A stretch of DNA of 64,000 bases from Mucilaginibacter paludis DSM 18603 (lineage in GTDB: Bacteria; Bacteroidota; Bacteroidia; Sphingobacteriales; Sphingobacteriaceae): the NCBI RefSeq assembly GCF_000166195.2, contig NZ_CM001403.1, forward strand, positions 4,730,432 through 4,794,431. The letters are read 5' to 3'. Below are positions 16,538 through 25,189 of the stretch, in pieces. Made by a program: the position numbers and the translations under genes. The first letter of the stretch is position 1, and each line of letters starts with the position of its first letter. The notes beneath the pieces were generated by a model that was not told the DNA's origin, did not search any database, and was given only the letters and a program-made list of their open reading frames with translations.

Positions 16538-19345
16538 ATGCATAAACAATTACCAAAACATTTTAAGTATGAAAACTATATTGTTATTGGGCATATTGCT
16601 TTGTTGTTTATACTGTGTGGTGGCCAATCCCACGCGCAAAGTTTAGGCGATCCGGTTGTTAAAATTACTTTCGGGTCGGGTACGGCTTCGCGGGCGGGAG
16701 CGCTCTCTGCAGACTCCGGTTCCACAAGCTATACTTACAGTGGCAGCGGTCAGGTATTTGAAGATTATTATACCATTACCAACCAGGTTACCGCGGCAAC
16801 ACATGGAGGCTTTGTTACCAGTTATGATCATGATTATGAAACTACAGGCAATACCAACGGGTACATGATGGTGATTAACGGTAATGTAACCGCAGGAACG
16901 GTTTACACACGTAAGGTGAGCAACCTATGTGGTAATACGCAATATCAGTTTAGTGTTTGGGTGAAAAATGTATTGTCAACCAGTGGAATACTCCCCAATA
17001 TGGTTTTCCATATTTATGCTGCTGATGGTACCACCGACCTTGCCACTCCGGTATCTACAGGTGATGTACCAACAGGGAATGTATGGCATAACTATACGGC
17101 CAACTTTACATTGCCTGCCGGGTCGGAAAATGTGGTGATTAAACTGGTAAGTAACGCCAACGGAACTGTAGGTAACGATTTTGCAGTGGACGATATTTCT
17201 TTTAGCCCTTATGGCTCCACTATTTCAACAATTTTTGTAGGCTCAACTGATGATACAGAAACTACCTGCGCAGGATCCGCACAAACCTATACCATTAAGG
17301 CTACCAGTACGCTGGCCAGCGGCTATGTACAAAAACTGCAGACTTATATAAATGGCAGTTGGGTAGATCTGAGTGCGGCCAGTACAAATGATACCTACAC
17401 CATTACCACACCCACTGCGGCTGGCACTTATCAATACCGCCTGGTTTCGGCTTTATCAGATAATATTACTTCGGCTAATTGCGTGGTGGCATCAAACCAG
17501 CTAACTTTAACGGTGCAGGCGTCGGCTATGCCGCTTATTGGTGTGGCCGATACCATCTGTTTGGGCAATTCCACCGCTTTTACTGATAGTACCGTTGTTA
17601 CCGGAACAACGGTAAAAAGCTGGTTATGGGATTTTGGCGACGGTACGCCATCGTCATCCATACAAAATCCCTCGCACACTTATACCACAGCGGGCAATAA
17701 AACAGTTAAGTTGACCCTTACCAATGCCAATGGCTGTGTTTCGTCAACGGCATCCAAAACCATTTATATCAGTACGCCACCGGTTGCTCAATTTACTATA
17801 CCCTCAACAGGTTGTATAAATCAACCGGTAACCATCACCGATCAGTCTACCGCCGTGGATGGTACTATTACATCATGGTTATGGGATTACGGCGATGGAA
17901 CGACAGGCGATGCCTTAGTGCATACTTATACAAGCACGGGCTCTTATACGGTAACGCTGATGGTAAAAGGCAGTAAGGGCGGGTGCTCGAGTAGCACTTT
18001 CAGACGCATTACCATTAATCCGCTCCCGGTGGTGAATTTTAGTTTGCCTTCGGTTTGCCAAAGCGATTTCTATTCCAACTTTACGGATAATACTACCATT
18101 GCCGATAACTCGGGTAATTTTACCTACTTGTGGAACTTTGGCGATAAGAACGCCAACACCACTTATCCAAACACCTCCACTTCTAAAAATCCGCAGCATC
18201 ATTATTCTGATACAGGCCGGTACGTGGTGAGCCTTACCGTTACTTCAATAAATGGTTGTTCCGTTACAGCTACCAAAACATTAACCGTAAATGGGGCAAC
18301 ACGGAAAGCAGATTTTGATGTATTAGATTCTCTCAACTTGTGCAGTAACCGGGAAGTGATGATTGCTAATCGTTCCACAGTTGATTTTGGCAGCCTCACT
18401 AAAGTGAAAGTTTATTTCGATTATGGTGGCGATACTACTTTGCAGGTAACCGATAACAGCCCATATTATGGCAAATTATACCGGCATACTTACCCGGAGT
18501 TCCATTCGCCAGCCACCAAAACTTATAAAATATATATAGAGGCTCATTCTGGTGGAAGCGGAAGTTGTGAGAAAGATACATTAAAAGTAATTATGCTCCG
18601 TGCTACGCCGTCGGTAAGCTTTCCGGCTATCAGCGCTATTTGCCAGGATGCCGGTACAGTTCAATTAGCGGTTAACCCGGTGGCCACAGCTCTCCCTGCT
18701 ACGGGAGTATATGCCGGAACGGGTGTGAGCGCGACCGGTGTGTTTGATCCTTCGGTCTCGGGTGTGGGTGCCTTTCCTATTCAATATATTTATACCTCAA
18801 CCAACGGTTGTGCAGATACGGTTACTCAGAAGATTACAGTAAACGCAACGCCTAAGGTATACGCGGGTGCCGATATGACGGTGCTGGAAGGCGGAAGCGC
18901 TACAATGAAAGCCACATCGAGTGATAGCGTAATTTATTCCTGGTCGCCAGCTACTTATCTCAGCAATACTACTATAAAAAATCCGGTTGTTACACCCAAA
19001 TCAGATATTACTTATACTTTAACCGTAACCAGTAATAAAGGCTGTACGGCATCGAGCATGGTAAAAGTAACGGTGTTAAAAACGCCGGTGATACCCAATA
19101 CATTTACGCCTAATGGCGATAGTAGGAACGATACCTGGGTTATATTATACCTGGATTCGTACCCGGGCTGCACGGTGGACATATATAACCGGAACGGGCA
19201 AAAAGTGTATTCGTCCATCGGTTATCCTACCGCCTGGGACGGCCGGTATAACGGGGCTGATTTACCGGTTGGCGTGTATTATTATGTAATTAATCCCAAG
19301 CATGGGCGGTCAACCTTGGCAGGGTCGGTCACGATTATCAGGTAG
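16538..19345 (+). CDS. Large PKD-repeat surface protein with T9SS type B sorting domain
   Basis: This 935-residue protein has an N-terminal signal peptide ending at about SHAQ (residue 34). An early beta-sandwich region (about 35-220; ends DFAVDDISFSPYG) resembles carbohydrate-binding modules of the CBM4/9 type. At least three PKD domains follow, with the characteristic WLWDFGDG/WLWDYGDG/YLWNFGD motifs and HTY ends (about 330-600). The C-terminal 90 residues are a gliding-motility-associated (CHU_C, type B) sorting domain: NTFTPNGDSRNDTWVI ... NRNGQKVYSS ... AWDGRYNGADLPVGVYYYVI. It is predicted to be exported by T9SS and displayed on the cell surface, perhaps binding polysaccharide. No catalytic motif is seen. 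Confidence 0.88.
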   Translation: MHKQLPKHFKYENYIVIGHIALLFILCGGQSHAQSLGDPVVKITFGSGTASRAGALSADSGSTSYTYSGSGQVFEDYYTITNQVTAATHGGFVTSYDHDYETTGNTNGYMMVINGNVTAGTVYTRKVSNLCGNTQYQFSVWVKNVLSTSGILPNMVFHIYAADGTTDLATPVSTGDVPTGNVWHNYTANFTLPAGSENVVIKLVSNANGTVGNDFAVDDISFSPYGSTISTIFVGSTDDTETTCAGSAQTYTIKATSTLASGYVQKLQTYINGSWVDLSAASTNDTYTITTPTAAGTYQYRLVSALSDNITSANCVVASNQLTLTVQASAMPLIGVADTICLGNSTAFTDSTVVTGTTVKSWLWDFGDGTPSSSIQNPSHTYTTAGNKTVKLTLTNANGCVSSTASKTIYISTPPVAQFTIPSTGCINQPVTITDQSTAVDGTITSWLWDYGDGTTGDALVHTYTSTGSYTVTLMVKGSKGGCSSSTFRRITINPLPVVNFSLPSVCQSDFYSNFTDNTTIADNSGNFTYLWNFGDKNANTTYPNTSTSKNPQHHYSDTGRYVVSLTVTSINGCSVTATKTLTVNGATRKADFDVLDSLNLCSNREVMIANRSTVDFGSLTKVKVYFDYGGDTTLQVTDNSPYYGKLYRHTYPEFHSPATKTYKIYIEAHSGGSGSCEKDTLKVIMLRATPSVSFPAISAICQDAGTVQLAVNPVATALPATGVYAGTGVSATGVFDPSVSGVGAFPIQYIYTSTNGCADTVTQKITVNATPKVYAGADMTVLEGGSATMKATSSDSVIYSWSPATYLSNTTIKNPVVTPKSDITYTLTVTSNKGCTASSMVKVTVLKTPVIPNTFTPNGDSRNDTWVILYLDSYPGCTVDIYNRNGQKVYSSIGYPTAWDGRYNGADLPVGVYYYVINPKHGRSTLAGSVTIIR

Positions 19346-19418
19346 CGGAAAGCTATCCCGAATGTTTGTTTGTATCGGCGGAAGCTAACACAGGAAATCA
19401 ATATCTGGTACAAGTATA

Positions 19419-19643
19419 TTAACGAAGGCCCGGTGTTTCCAGGTAAAGCTCTTCTACCTTTTTTCGGGCCCAATCGGTTTTACGCAGAAATTTTAAGCTC
19501 GATTTGATGCTCGGATTTTGGTTGAAACTGTTGATATTGATCTGTTGCCCTAAACGTTCCCATCCGTAATATTCAACCAGTTGAGTGACGATCATTTCGA
19601 GCGTTTTACCGTGCAATGGGTTGTTGATTTGTTCGGTTGGCAT
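19419..19643 (-). CDS. VF530-type small DNA-binding protein (DUF2132)
   Basis: This 74-residue protein contains the conserved pattern of the VF530 family: NPLHGKTLEMIVTQLVEYYGWERLGQQI, then NPSIKSSLKFLRKTDWARKKVEELYL. The whole domain is present. Members are small helical proteins, one of which has a solved structure and is described as DNA-binding. The cellular role is not known. It stands alone between the PKD gene and a degraded region. Confidence 0.88.
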   Translation of the reverse strand: MPTEQINNPLHGKTLEMIVTQLVEYYGWERLGQQININSFNQNPSIKSSLKFLRKTDWARKKVEELYLETPGLR

Positions 19644-19740
19644 AATGCAAAGGTAGAAAATATGTGGTGAAATTTTCTTCTTTGAGCATCCGGAATGATT
19701 GACCGGTTAACTAACATCCTCAATATGCTGTTTCCTGAAC

Positions 19741-19998
19741 TTAAAGGTTCTCTATATCTTCAATGGGCAATTTGGTAAACTTTGAAATTTGTGATATAGG
19801 CAGCCCATCTTTTTTCATCTCACGGGCAATATCCTTTTTTTCTTCTGAGGCTTTCAGTCGCTCTTCTTCGCGGGCCTTTGCGTCGGCTTCCTTTACGGCA
19901 TAGTCCAGCACATTTTTATTGTCCCATTTATATTTTAAACTGCTATCGTACATCGTCTTTTCCTTATCTGGTTCATTAATGAATTTTTTGATTTAAAT
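19741..19998 (-). pseudogene. C-terminal remnant of an Rpn-family recombination-promoting nuclease
   Basis: The frame ending at 19741 encodes 70 residues from the ATG at 19953: YDSSLKYKWDNKNVLDYAVKEA, a charged coiled helix, then a helix-turn-helix-like tail (GLPISQISKFTKLPIEDIENL). This is the usual C-terminus of Rpn/PD-(D/E)XK transposase-like nucleases. Reading the same frame upstream adds about 13 more family-like residues (KKFINEPDKEKT) before a stop at about 19996. The catalytic PD-(D/E)XK domain is absent. I therefore read it as a decayed gene. The small protein could still be expressed from the internal ATG. Confidence 0.7.
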
Positions 19999-20059
19999 AG
20001 AGGTAACATTTTATAATAGTTGAATCAGGATAGCTAACGATGTTTTATAAATCACTTCA

Positions 20060-20251
20060 ATGCTTACTTTCAACGATAAGGGGTATCTTGTTCCTAATAC
20101 ATGCATCAAATCAAATCTGCAAGAATTCAAAAATGAGTTTGTTGATAAAATTATAAGTGATCAACGAGTTGCTCTTTATAATAATATAGAGCATTTTAAA
20201 ATAACAGGATTATTGCCTGGAACCTGTTCACTCAGGAAAATCAGGGTATAA
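20060..20251 (+). pseudogene. N-terminal fragment resembling DUF6932 proteins
   Basis: The 63-residue frame MLTFNDKGYLVPNTCIKSNLQEFKNEFV... resembles the start of DUF6932-type proteins, which are nucleotidyltransferase-like and much longer. It stops after RKIRV. Nothing downstream continues the domain before the flavin reductase gene on the other strand. Base composition is more AT-rich than the neighbours. It is probably a truncated gene next to the Rpn remnant; a real short protein cannot be excluded. Confidence 0.45.
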
Positions 20252-20264
20252 TTTAATCAAGCTT

Positions 20265-20801
20265 TTACTGATCATTAATCGCCCCGATCAACGCCTTCAA
20301 AACCATTTTCAACGCCTGCAAAACCTCCTCATCAATAACTTCACCGTCACTGTTTACTTTAGTGCGTATAAAAGGGATCAGCAATTTAGCATCGTCTGCA
20401 ACTTTAGCCGATATAGCGCCAAGGGTTAGCAACAAAGCCGCATGGGCATTTTGGCCCACGCTCGATGCCGTAATTAAAGCCACTGGTTTATCCACAAACT
20501 CGCCCGAAGATACCGTCCAGTCCAGGGCATTTTTCAAACTGCCGGGTACGCCAAAGGCATATTCTGGTGTACAGATCAACACGGCGTCGGCAGCTTTTAA
20601 CAGAGTACGTAATTCGAAAACAGGGGCAGGCGGTGTATCGTTATCCAGGTCAGGGTTAAAATGCGGTAGCGTTGCCAGTCCGTTGTACTGGTTGATGGTT
20701 ACACCGGGGGGCGCAAAGGCAGTAACCTGCCTGATGATGGCAGCGTTGGAAGAGTTGGGCCTGAGGCTGCCGGATATAGCAAGGATATTGATATTACTCA
20801 T
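20265..20801 (-). CDS. NADPH-dependent FMN reductase
   Basis: This 178-residue flavodoxin-like protein has the N-terminal FMN phosphate loop (ISGSLRPNSSNAAI) and the CTPEYAFGVPGSLKNALDW segment that binds the flavin ring, as in the NADPH-dependent FMN reductase/azoreductase/chromate-reductase group. The ATG at 20801 is chosen because the motif begins a few residues later. Upstream in-frame starts reach into the preceding gene. It overlaps the end of the PhyH-type gene by 8 bases, so the two are probably translated together. A two-gene operon of a flavin reductase and a non-haem iron dioxygenase may serve one redox reaction, but the substrate is unknown. Confidence 0.87.
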   Translation of the reverse strand: MSNINILAISGSLRPNSSNAAIIRQVTAFAPPGVTINQYNGLATLPHFNPDLDNDTPPAPVFELRTLLKAADAVLICTPEYAFGVPGSLKNALDWTVSSGEFVDKPVALITASSVGQNAHAALLLTLGAISAKVADDAKLLIPFIRTKVNSDGEVIDEEVLQALKMVLKALIGAINDQ

Positions 20802-21567
20802 GTTGGGTATATTGGTGTTTTTCAGACCATTTAATAGTCGGTGGAAGTTCACTATTACTAAATTCGATATGGATTACCCGCCTGGGTTGCTGGTTGGTGC
20901 TGCGGTTGGAGGTATGCAATAGTAGTGGCCGCATAATCATGATTCCTCCTTTTTTTACGTTGCAAATGGTTTCGGTTTCCGTTTGCCAGTTGATGGTTTC
21001 GGGGCGGTAAATCCCTTTTAAGTTTGATCCGGGAACCACCTTCAGCGCGCCATTATTTTGATCGGTATCGTCCAGGTGAATGCGGATGGTGAAACTGTTT
21101 TCCAATACCTTAACCGGGGGCTGTACAGCAAACTGATTTTGCTTTACCGTCCAGGGACCGTATCCGTCAATTTCAGTTTTTTGATCTACCGAAATGGTTA
21201 AGTCCTGATGATAAGCCACAAACCAGTTGGATTGCGCAGGTTTATCAAAATAAATAGACTTGGTTACAAAAAAGCCACTGCCAAATAATTGCTGAATAAC
21301 ACCGGTTAGCCGATGATTAAAAATTAACCCTTCGGCATCAGGTACTTCTTTCAAGAATTGCCTGATGGCGAATAAGTCTTTGGTTTTGCGGAAGGTAGCT
21401 CCATTTACCGGTGTTGCATTAATGGTATTAAGCAGTTGATCTACCTCGGCGTCTGTGTAAACATCGTCAATAATTGTAAAACCAAGCTCGTCTAATTCCT
21501 GGGTTATTTTTCTTCCATCAGTCATAAAAAAACTGCTTCTTTTATTGGCTAATATATTATCTTGCAT
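20794..21567 (-). CDS. Phytanoyl-CoA dioxygenase family (PhyH) oxygenase
   Basis: This 257-residue Fe(II)/2-oxoglutarate-dependent oxygenase has the facial triad HQD (His120, Asp122) and distal His218 (LLLHTSNRS). Nearby Arg229/Arg230 (PRRVIHIEF) could bind 2-oxoglutarate. The double-stranded beta-helix core (FTIRIHLDDTDQNNGALKVVPGS) is intact. The ATG at 21567 is chosen; the earlier frame opening at 21606 runs into the divergent neighbour's promoter. Family members hydroxylate varied small molecules, so the substrate cannot be given. It is the first gene of a pair with the FMN reductase. Confidence 0.87.
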   Translation of the reverse strand: MQDNILANKRSSFFMTDGRKITQELDELGFTIIDDVYTDAEVDQLLNTINATPVNGATFRKTKDLFAIRQFLKEVPDAEGLIFNHRLTGVIQQLFGSGFFVTKSIYFDKPAQSNWFVAYHQDLTISVDQKTEIDGYGPWTVKQNQFAVQPPVKVLENSFTIRIHLDDTDQNNGALKVVPGSNLKGIYRPETINWQTETETICNVKKGGIMIMRPLLLHTSNRSTNQQPRRVIHIEFSNSELPPTIKWSEKHQYTQHE

Positions 21568-21611
21568 TGTATTTTTACCCAAATGCCAAAAAATAACCTT
21601 ACACAATCACA

Positions 21612-22265
21612 ATGAAAAAATTATCCATCCTATCGGCGTTATTAGCGCCATTGTTTTTTTTATCTCTAAAAGCCGAGGGGCAGGCTGGCGTTCCTGCAAG
21701 CTTTAGGGGTGATTTTAATCGTATGCAAAGTAACGCGGCCATGAACATGAATATGAACCGCATGATGAACCAACGCTGGTATTTTGGTATGAACTACATG
21801 GTTAATAAAAAATACAAGTTTAAAGTGATGATGAAGGATAGCTCGGTAAAGGAAGTTAAGTCGAAAATATACGCAGACACCACAACCCACAAAAGTTACC
21901 TTATGTATACCGATAAAGCTTTACCTGACACCGATCCTAACAGATATAAAGAGATCAGAATTTATTGTGATAAAACTTTAAATATTTCGCGCAGCGGCGG
22001 TGGAGCCACATATACAGTTATGGCAACGGATAGCTGTTGGTTATTTAAGGTGATATGGGGTAAGGTGAACGCGTATTCCAATCTGTCTGAAACTGATGAT
22101 ATCGACAGTTATTATCTGCGCGCCTTCCAGGTATTTGGGGGATCTATTCAAAAATTAGATTCCGCTTCTTTAGCACCGGTAATTAAAGAGAATCCTAAAG
22201 CAGTTAAAGCTTTAAAGAAAAAAGATTATTATAAAGCGATTCTTCAATACAATACCGTGGATTAG
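21612..22265 (+). CDS. Secreted protein of unknown function, Met/Asn-rich near the N-terminus
   Basis: This 217-residue protein has a clear signal peptide (MKKLSILSALLAPLFFLSLKAEG). The mature start is unusually rich in Met and Asn (residues about 37-62, with repeated MN pairs). The rest is a predicted alpha/beta domain with YADTTTHKSYLMY, two cysteines (Cys119 and Cys142, counted by eye) that could pair in the periplasm, and a lysine-rich C-terminal helix. I do not recognise the family. It is divergent from the PhyH gene, with very short spacing between the starts. Confidence 0.65.
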   Translation: MKKLSILSALLAPLFFLSLKAEGQAGVPASFRGDFNRMQSNAAMNMNMNRMMNQRWYFGMNYMVNKKYKFKVMMKDSSVKEVKSKIYADTTTHKSYLMYTDKALPDTDPNRYKEIRIYCDKTLNISRSGGGATYTVMATDSCWLFKVIWGKVNAYSNLSETDDIDSYYLRAFQVFGGSIQKLDSASLAPVIKENPKAVKALKKKDYYKAILQYNTVD

Positions 22266-22466
22266 TTTTTGTTGTATCTATGTTTTCCCGGTGAGCCTAT
22301 TTTGCCTAAGCGCCCTTGCTATGTTATGCTTCTGTTTTACTTAACATTGCCGGTGTTTTGCGTTTGGATTGCAGTGAGCCCGGCCGCCTTTTCTGCGGAA
22401 ACGCTCCAATTTGCATCGATATTAATAACCATTAAACCAAAAACTGGCTTGCCCAATAATTATAGG

Positions 22467-22474
22467 TAAATTTG
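22467..22474 (+). promoter_or_regulatory. Candidate -7 element for the Smr gene
   Basis: TAAATTTG fits TAnnTTTG and lies 19 bases before the ATG at 22493. CTGG at 22444-22447 could be a weak -33 element at 19 bases spacing. Confidence 0.45.
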
Positions 22475-22492
22475 CAGCCTATTTGATATATT

Positions 22493-23437
22493 ATGAAGTT
22501 TAAGTTAGGCGATTTTGTGCGGTTTGTTGATGAGAAGCTGGAAGGCTACGTTACCCGCATTATTGACGAAGATATGATTGGCGTAACCGGTGATGACGAC
22601 TTTGAGATCCCAGTTTTAGCCAGCAAGGTAACCACGGTTCATGGCCATAAATCGACGGCGGTGGAGAGCCAGGCCTTTGATGAAGTGCGGTCTGCAGATG
22701 GTTCGTTTGATACCCGCGGTGTTTTTTTAGCTGTTTCCAGCGATCAGCGGATTGCTTCGGTAGTACATTTTTACCTGGTGAACGAAACATCGTTCCAGCT
22801 ACTGGCATCACTCACTACCGAAAAGCTGCATAAGTTTAAAGGGGAATTTGCAGGTATTATAGCGCCAAAATCTGCCGTTAAAATATTTTCGGCACCATTG
22901 CAGGATATTCAGCTTTGGCCCACCTTTAATTTCCAGATTTTGTTTTATACTACCCAAAACATTGCGCTAAGCAGCCCTTTAATTGTGAAGGAAAACTTTA
23001 AGGCGAAAGATTTTTCGGGGACTAAAAAAGTGGTGCCGCTAATTAAGCAACAAGCCTGGCTGATCAGGCTGGATGAACCCGAGCTGGTAATTGATGCTGA
23101 AAAGATTAAGGAGAGCTTTTTTAAGCCTGCCGAAGAAAAGCAGGAGATTGAAAAACCGGTGAACGAGATTGACCTGCACATAGAAAAGCTGCGCGACGAT
23201 TACCAGTTTTTAAGCAGTGCCGAAATGCTCAACATCCAACTGACTGCTTTCCGCAAGGCGCTCGATGCGGCCGTTGTACACAAGTTGCCATCAATCACCT
23301 TTATTCATGGCGTAGGCAACGGTACACTTAAAAACGAATTACATAAAATAGTAGGCAAGCACCCGCATGTACAAACCTTTATGGATGCCCGTAAAGAAAA
23401 ATTTGGCTATGGCGCTACCAAAGTGCTTTTGAAATAG
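22493..23437 (+). CDS. DUF2027/Smr domain protein
   Basis: This 314-residue protein has an N-terminal DUF2027-type region (MKFKLGDFVRFVDEKLEGYVTRI... about 1-210), a linker rich in Lys/Glu, and a C-terminal Smr domain starting at EIDLHIEKL. The HGVGNGTLKNEL motif is the Smr HGxGxG signature. Smr domains are nucleases linked to MutS2 and to ribosome or mRNA rescue. In Bacteroidota this stand-alone DUF2027-Smr architecture is widespread, but its role is not established. It is cytoplasmic, with no signal peptide. A small hairpin (23467-23491) follows. Confidence 0.88.
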   Translation: MKFKLGDFVRFVDEKLEGYVTRIIDEDMIGVTGDDDFEIPVLASKVTTVHGHKSTAVESQAFDEVRSADGSFDTRGVFLAVSSDQRIASVVHFYLVNETSFQLLASLTTEKLHKFKGEFAGIIAPKSAVKIFSAPLQDIQLWPTFNFQILFYTTQNIALSSPLIVKENFKAKDFSGTKKVVPLIKQQAWLIRLDEPELVIDAEKIKESFFKPAEEKQEIEKPVNEIDLHIEKLRDDYQFLSSAEMLNIQLTAFRKALDAAVVHKLPSITFIHGVGNGTLKNELHKIVGKHPHVQTFMDARKEKFGYGATKVLLK

Positions 23438-23466
23438 ATGGCTAAAGGAAATTATGTTCAGTTTGT

Positions 23467-23491
23467 ACCACCGCTGCAAAACGGCGGTGGT
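23467..23491. terminator. Hairpin between convergent genes
   Basis: ACCACCGC and GCGGTGGT form an 8-bp GC-rich stem with a 9-base loop, between the Smr gene (+) and the gene ending at 23539 (-). There is no long T run, so efficiency is uncertain. Confidence 0.5.
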
Positions 23492-23538
23492 AATTGAATA
23501 AAGGGTGCCGGTTTTATAGGCTGTAACAATATGGATGT

Positions 23539-24102
23539 TTAGCAACACAGTTCATTGCCGTTGAAATTAATTTTATACCTTCTGTTACCAAAGTCGATAA
23601 GTTGAATATGATCCTCATGGAGTATAAATTCCGTTTCGCCATTTATATTTACAAAAATGTCGGCACCGCCAAAATTCCACTTAATATTACCGTTGCTGTC
23701 AATACGTGTTATTTCGGTTTCACCATGAATCACATAATCATCTTCCAGTTTAAATATTTGGAAGCATGTTGCCGTGTCGGCCTGTACAAGCCATCGTAAT
23801 TCAAGAGTCTCAATTCTTAGGGAAAAAATGCTATCACAACAGCAAATTAAAAGGTTTTCGTCATCAACGAGGGTTGAGTTTTTATTGATGCCCGTTGCTC
23901 CGCCATGTCCAATTATTAAGCAGCTATTGATTTCTATATCATTCTGAAAAACTTTTATTCCATGCTTTGAAGTAGGGTATTCATACGCATCCTTGCTGAA
24001 ATAACATCTTCGATAGGAATGATTGCGATCTGTTGACTTGACTGAAAAAGTTGGATCGTTAAAAATTTTTACAATGTAGTTTTGAAACCGATGCGCTATC
24101 AT
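23539..24102 (-). CDS. Uncharacterised cytoplasmic protein, beta-propeller-like
   Basis: This 187-residue protein has no signal peptide or membrane segment. Short repeated beta-like stretches (LICCCDSIFSLRIETLELRWLV, DDYVIHGETEITRIDSNGNIKWNFGG, GETEFILHEDHIQLIDF) resemble the blades of PQQ-like or WD propellers. The pattern 'sensor value, then local reading' is seen in several Bacteroidota hypothetical and immunity-like proteins, but I cannot place it in a family. Note the Cys-rich CCC and the terminal CC. It is AT-richer than the neighbours. Confidence 0.55.
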   Translation of the reverse strand: MIAHRFQNYIVKIFNDPTFSVKSTDRNHSYRRCYFSKDAYEYPTSKHGIKVFQNDIEINSCLIIGHGGATGINKNSTLVDDENLLICCCDSIFSLRIETLELRWLVQADTATCFQIFKLEDDYVIHGETEITRIDSNGNIKWNFGGADIFVNINGETEFILHEDHIQLIDFGNRRYKINFNGNELCC

Positions 24103-24200
24103 TTCTGGTATTGTTTAAAATAGTTTCATCATTTGTTGTCATTGTATCATGCAATACAATGATCGCCATATCATTTGCACATTCATAATCCGCACATTGA

Positions 24201-24536
24201 TCACATTCCCATATTCATATACCCAATAAAAGCATGTGCTATGTAAATTAAAATAACGATGCCAATGGGCAGGGCTATAAAATAGCTTAACTCACTAAAA
24301 AACCATTTGCTTTTCCGGCTTGTTAAACGGTAGGCAAACACCATATTAAAGCATAGGTAGGGCAGGGATATTAACAAAGAATAATAGGTTATCGTTCCTA
24401 CAGTTTCCGAATCGCCTTTAATAAGAAAATGATAGGTTAAATAGGCAACCATCATCCAGAGCGCGATATAAAGAGTATAGATAAAGGTAGCTATACGGTG
24501 TTTTTTAATTTGTGCTAAAATAATACGCCTCAACAT
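24201..24536 (-). CDS. Three-helix integral membrane protein, unknown
   Basis: This 111-residue protein has three hydrophobic segments (about residues 17-39, 50-70, 84-106), a basic N-terminus (LRRIILAQIKKHR) and a basic loop before the last helix. It resembles no family I can name. It is transcribed away from the PLDc_N-type gene. A 98-base gap separates it from the gene at 23539-24102 on the same strand. Confidence 0.5.
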   Translation of the reverse strand: MLRRIILAQIKKHRIATFIYTLYIALWMMVAYLTYHFLIKGDSETVGTITYYSLLISLPYLCFNMVFAYRLTSRKSKWFFSELSYFIALPIGIVILIYIAHAFIGYMNMGM

Positions 24537-24720
24537 AACTATCTAACATTTTTTAAACTTGCCGCATCTTACAGCACCTAAGTTTACATTCTTGTTATAA
24601 CACCAATACCTGCTGAAATATTGTACCAAAATTGATAACGAGAAATTTTGTTTGCGAGCCGCAAGGTACGATTTATTATTTATGGCATAAAAATGGCTAT
24701 ATAAAATTAAAATCGGTGTT

Positions 24721-24930
24721 ATGCAAACCAGTTTGTCGTCTGTGCTTATCAATACAACCTTAATCATTTTGTTGATCTGGTTAATTGTGCTCGTTTTTTC
24801 GCTGGTATCCCTTTCGCGGCGAAGGGATATTTTTACGCCGGTAAAGGTTTTTTGGGCCGCTATTATACTTTTTGCGCCCGTGGCGGGTTTGGTGGTTTAT
24901 CTTGTTTACGGCCCTAAAAAACGGGTTTAG
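24721..24930 (+). CDS. Small PLDc_N-domain membrane protein
   Basis: This 69-residue protein has two membrane helices separated by a basic loop (SLSRRRDIFTPVKVFWAAIILFAPVAGLVVYLVYGPKKRV). The second part matches the PLDc_N domain found at the N-terminus of cardiolipin synthases and as free-standing small proteins in Bacteroidota. No catalytic HKD motif is present, so it is a membrane anchor or accessory protein rather than an enzyme. Confidence 0.75.
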   Translation: MQTSLSSVLINTTLIILLIWLIVLVFSLVSLSRRRDIFTPVKVFWAAIILFAPVAGLVVYLVYGPKKRV

Positions 24931-25079
24931 TGCTTTTGGAGCATTTTTTAATACCATATACCATTTTGGTTCTAATAATAAAATCTTCAATTTTTTGTTT
25001 CTAATGCCAAATATTATACCTACGTTTATTTAATTAATAGACGAGTTAGATTATTGATATCAATTGATTTTTTGATTTG

Positions 25080-25172
25080 ATGAACGCAAAATTTCCTGGT
25101 ATGCAACTCGTCCTAATTATTACTATTTTGATAAGCCGTTGCATGGCTCAGGCCAAACTCTGTTTATTATAA
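25080..25172 (+). CDS. Possible 30-residue ORF with a signal-peptide-like sequence
   Basis: ATG at 25080 opens 30 codons ending TAA at 25170-25172. After a short lead comes MQLVLIITILISRCMAQAK, which looks like a signal peptide with a cleavage site, but the frame ends nine residues later. It may be the decayed start of a secreted-protein gene, or chance. It lies just upstream of the KAS III gene. Confidence 0.25.
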   Translation: MNAKFPGMQLVLIITILISRCMAQAKLCLL

Positions 25173-25189
25173 CCTGGTTTAACTGATAA

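Noticed and set aside
16368..16646. 92-residue frame overlapping the start of the PKD-repeat gene
   Set aside because: It overlaps the signal peptide of the PKD gene in another frame and starts in the htpG promoter region. The PKD frame is clearly the coding one.
22269..22469. 66-residue plus-strand frame between the secreted protein and Smr genes
   Set aside because: Mixed composition, no conserved motif, and it runs into the probable Smr promoter.
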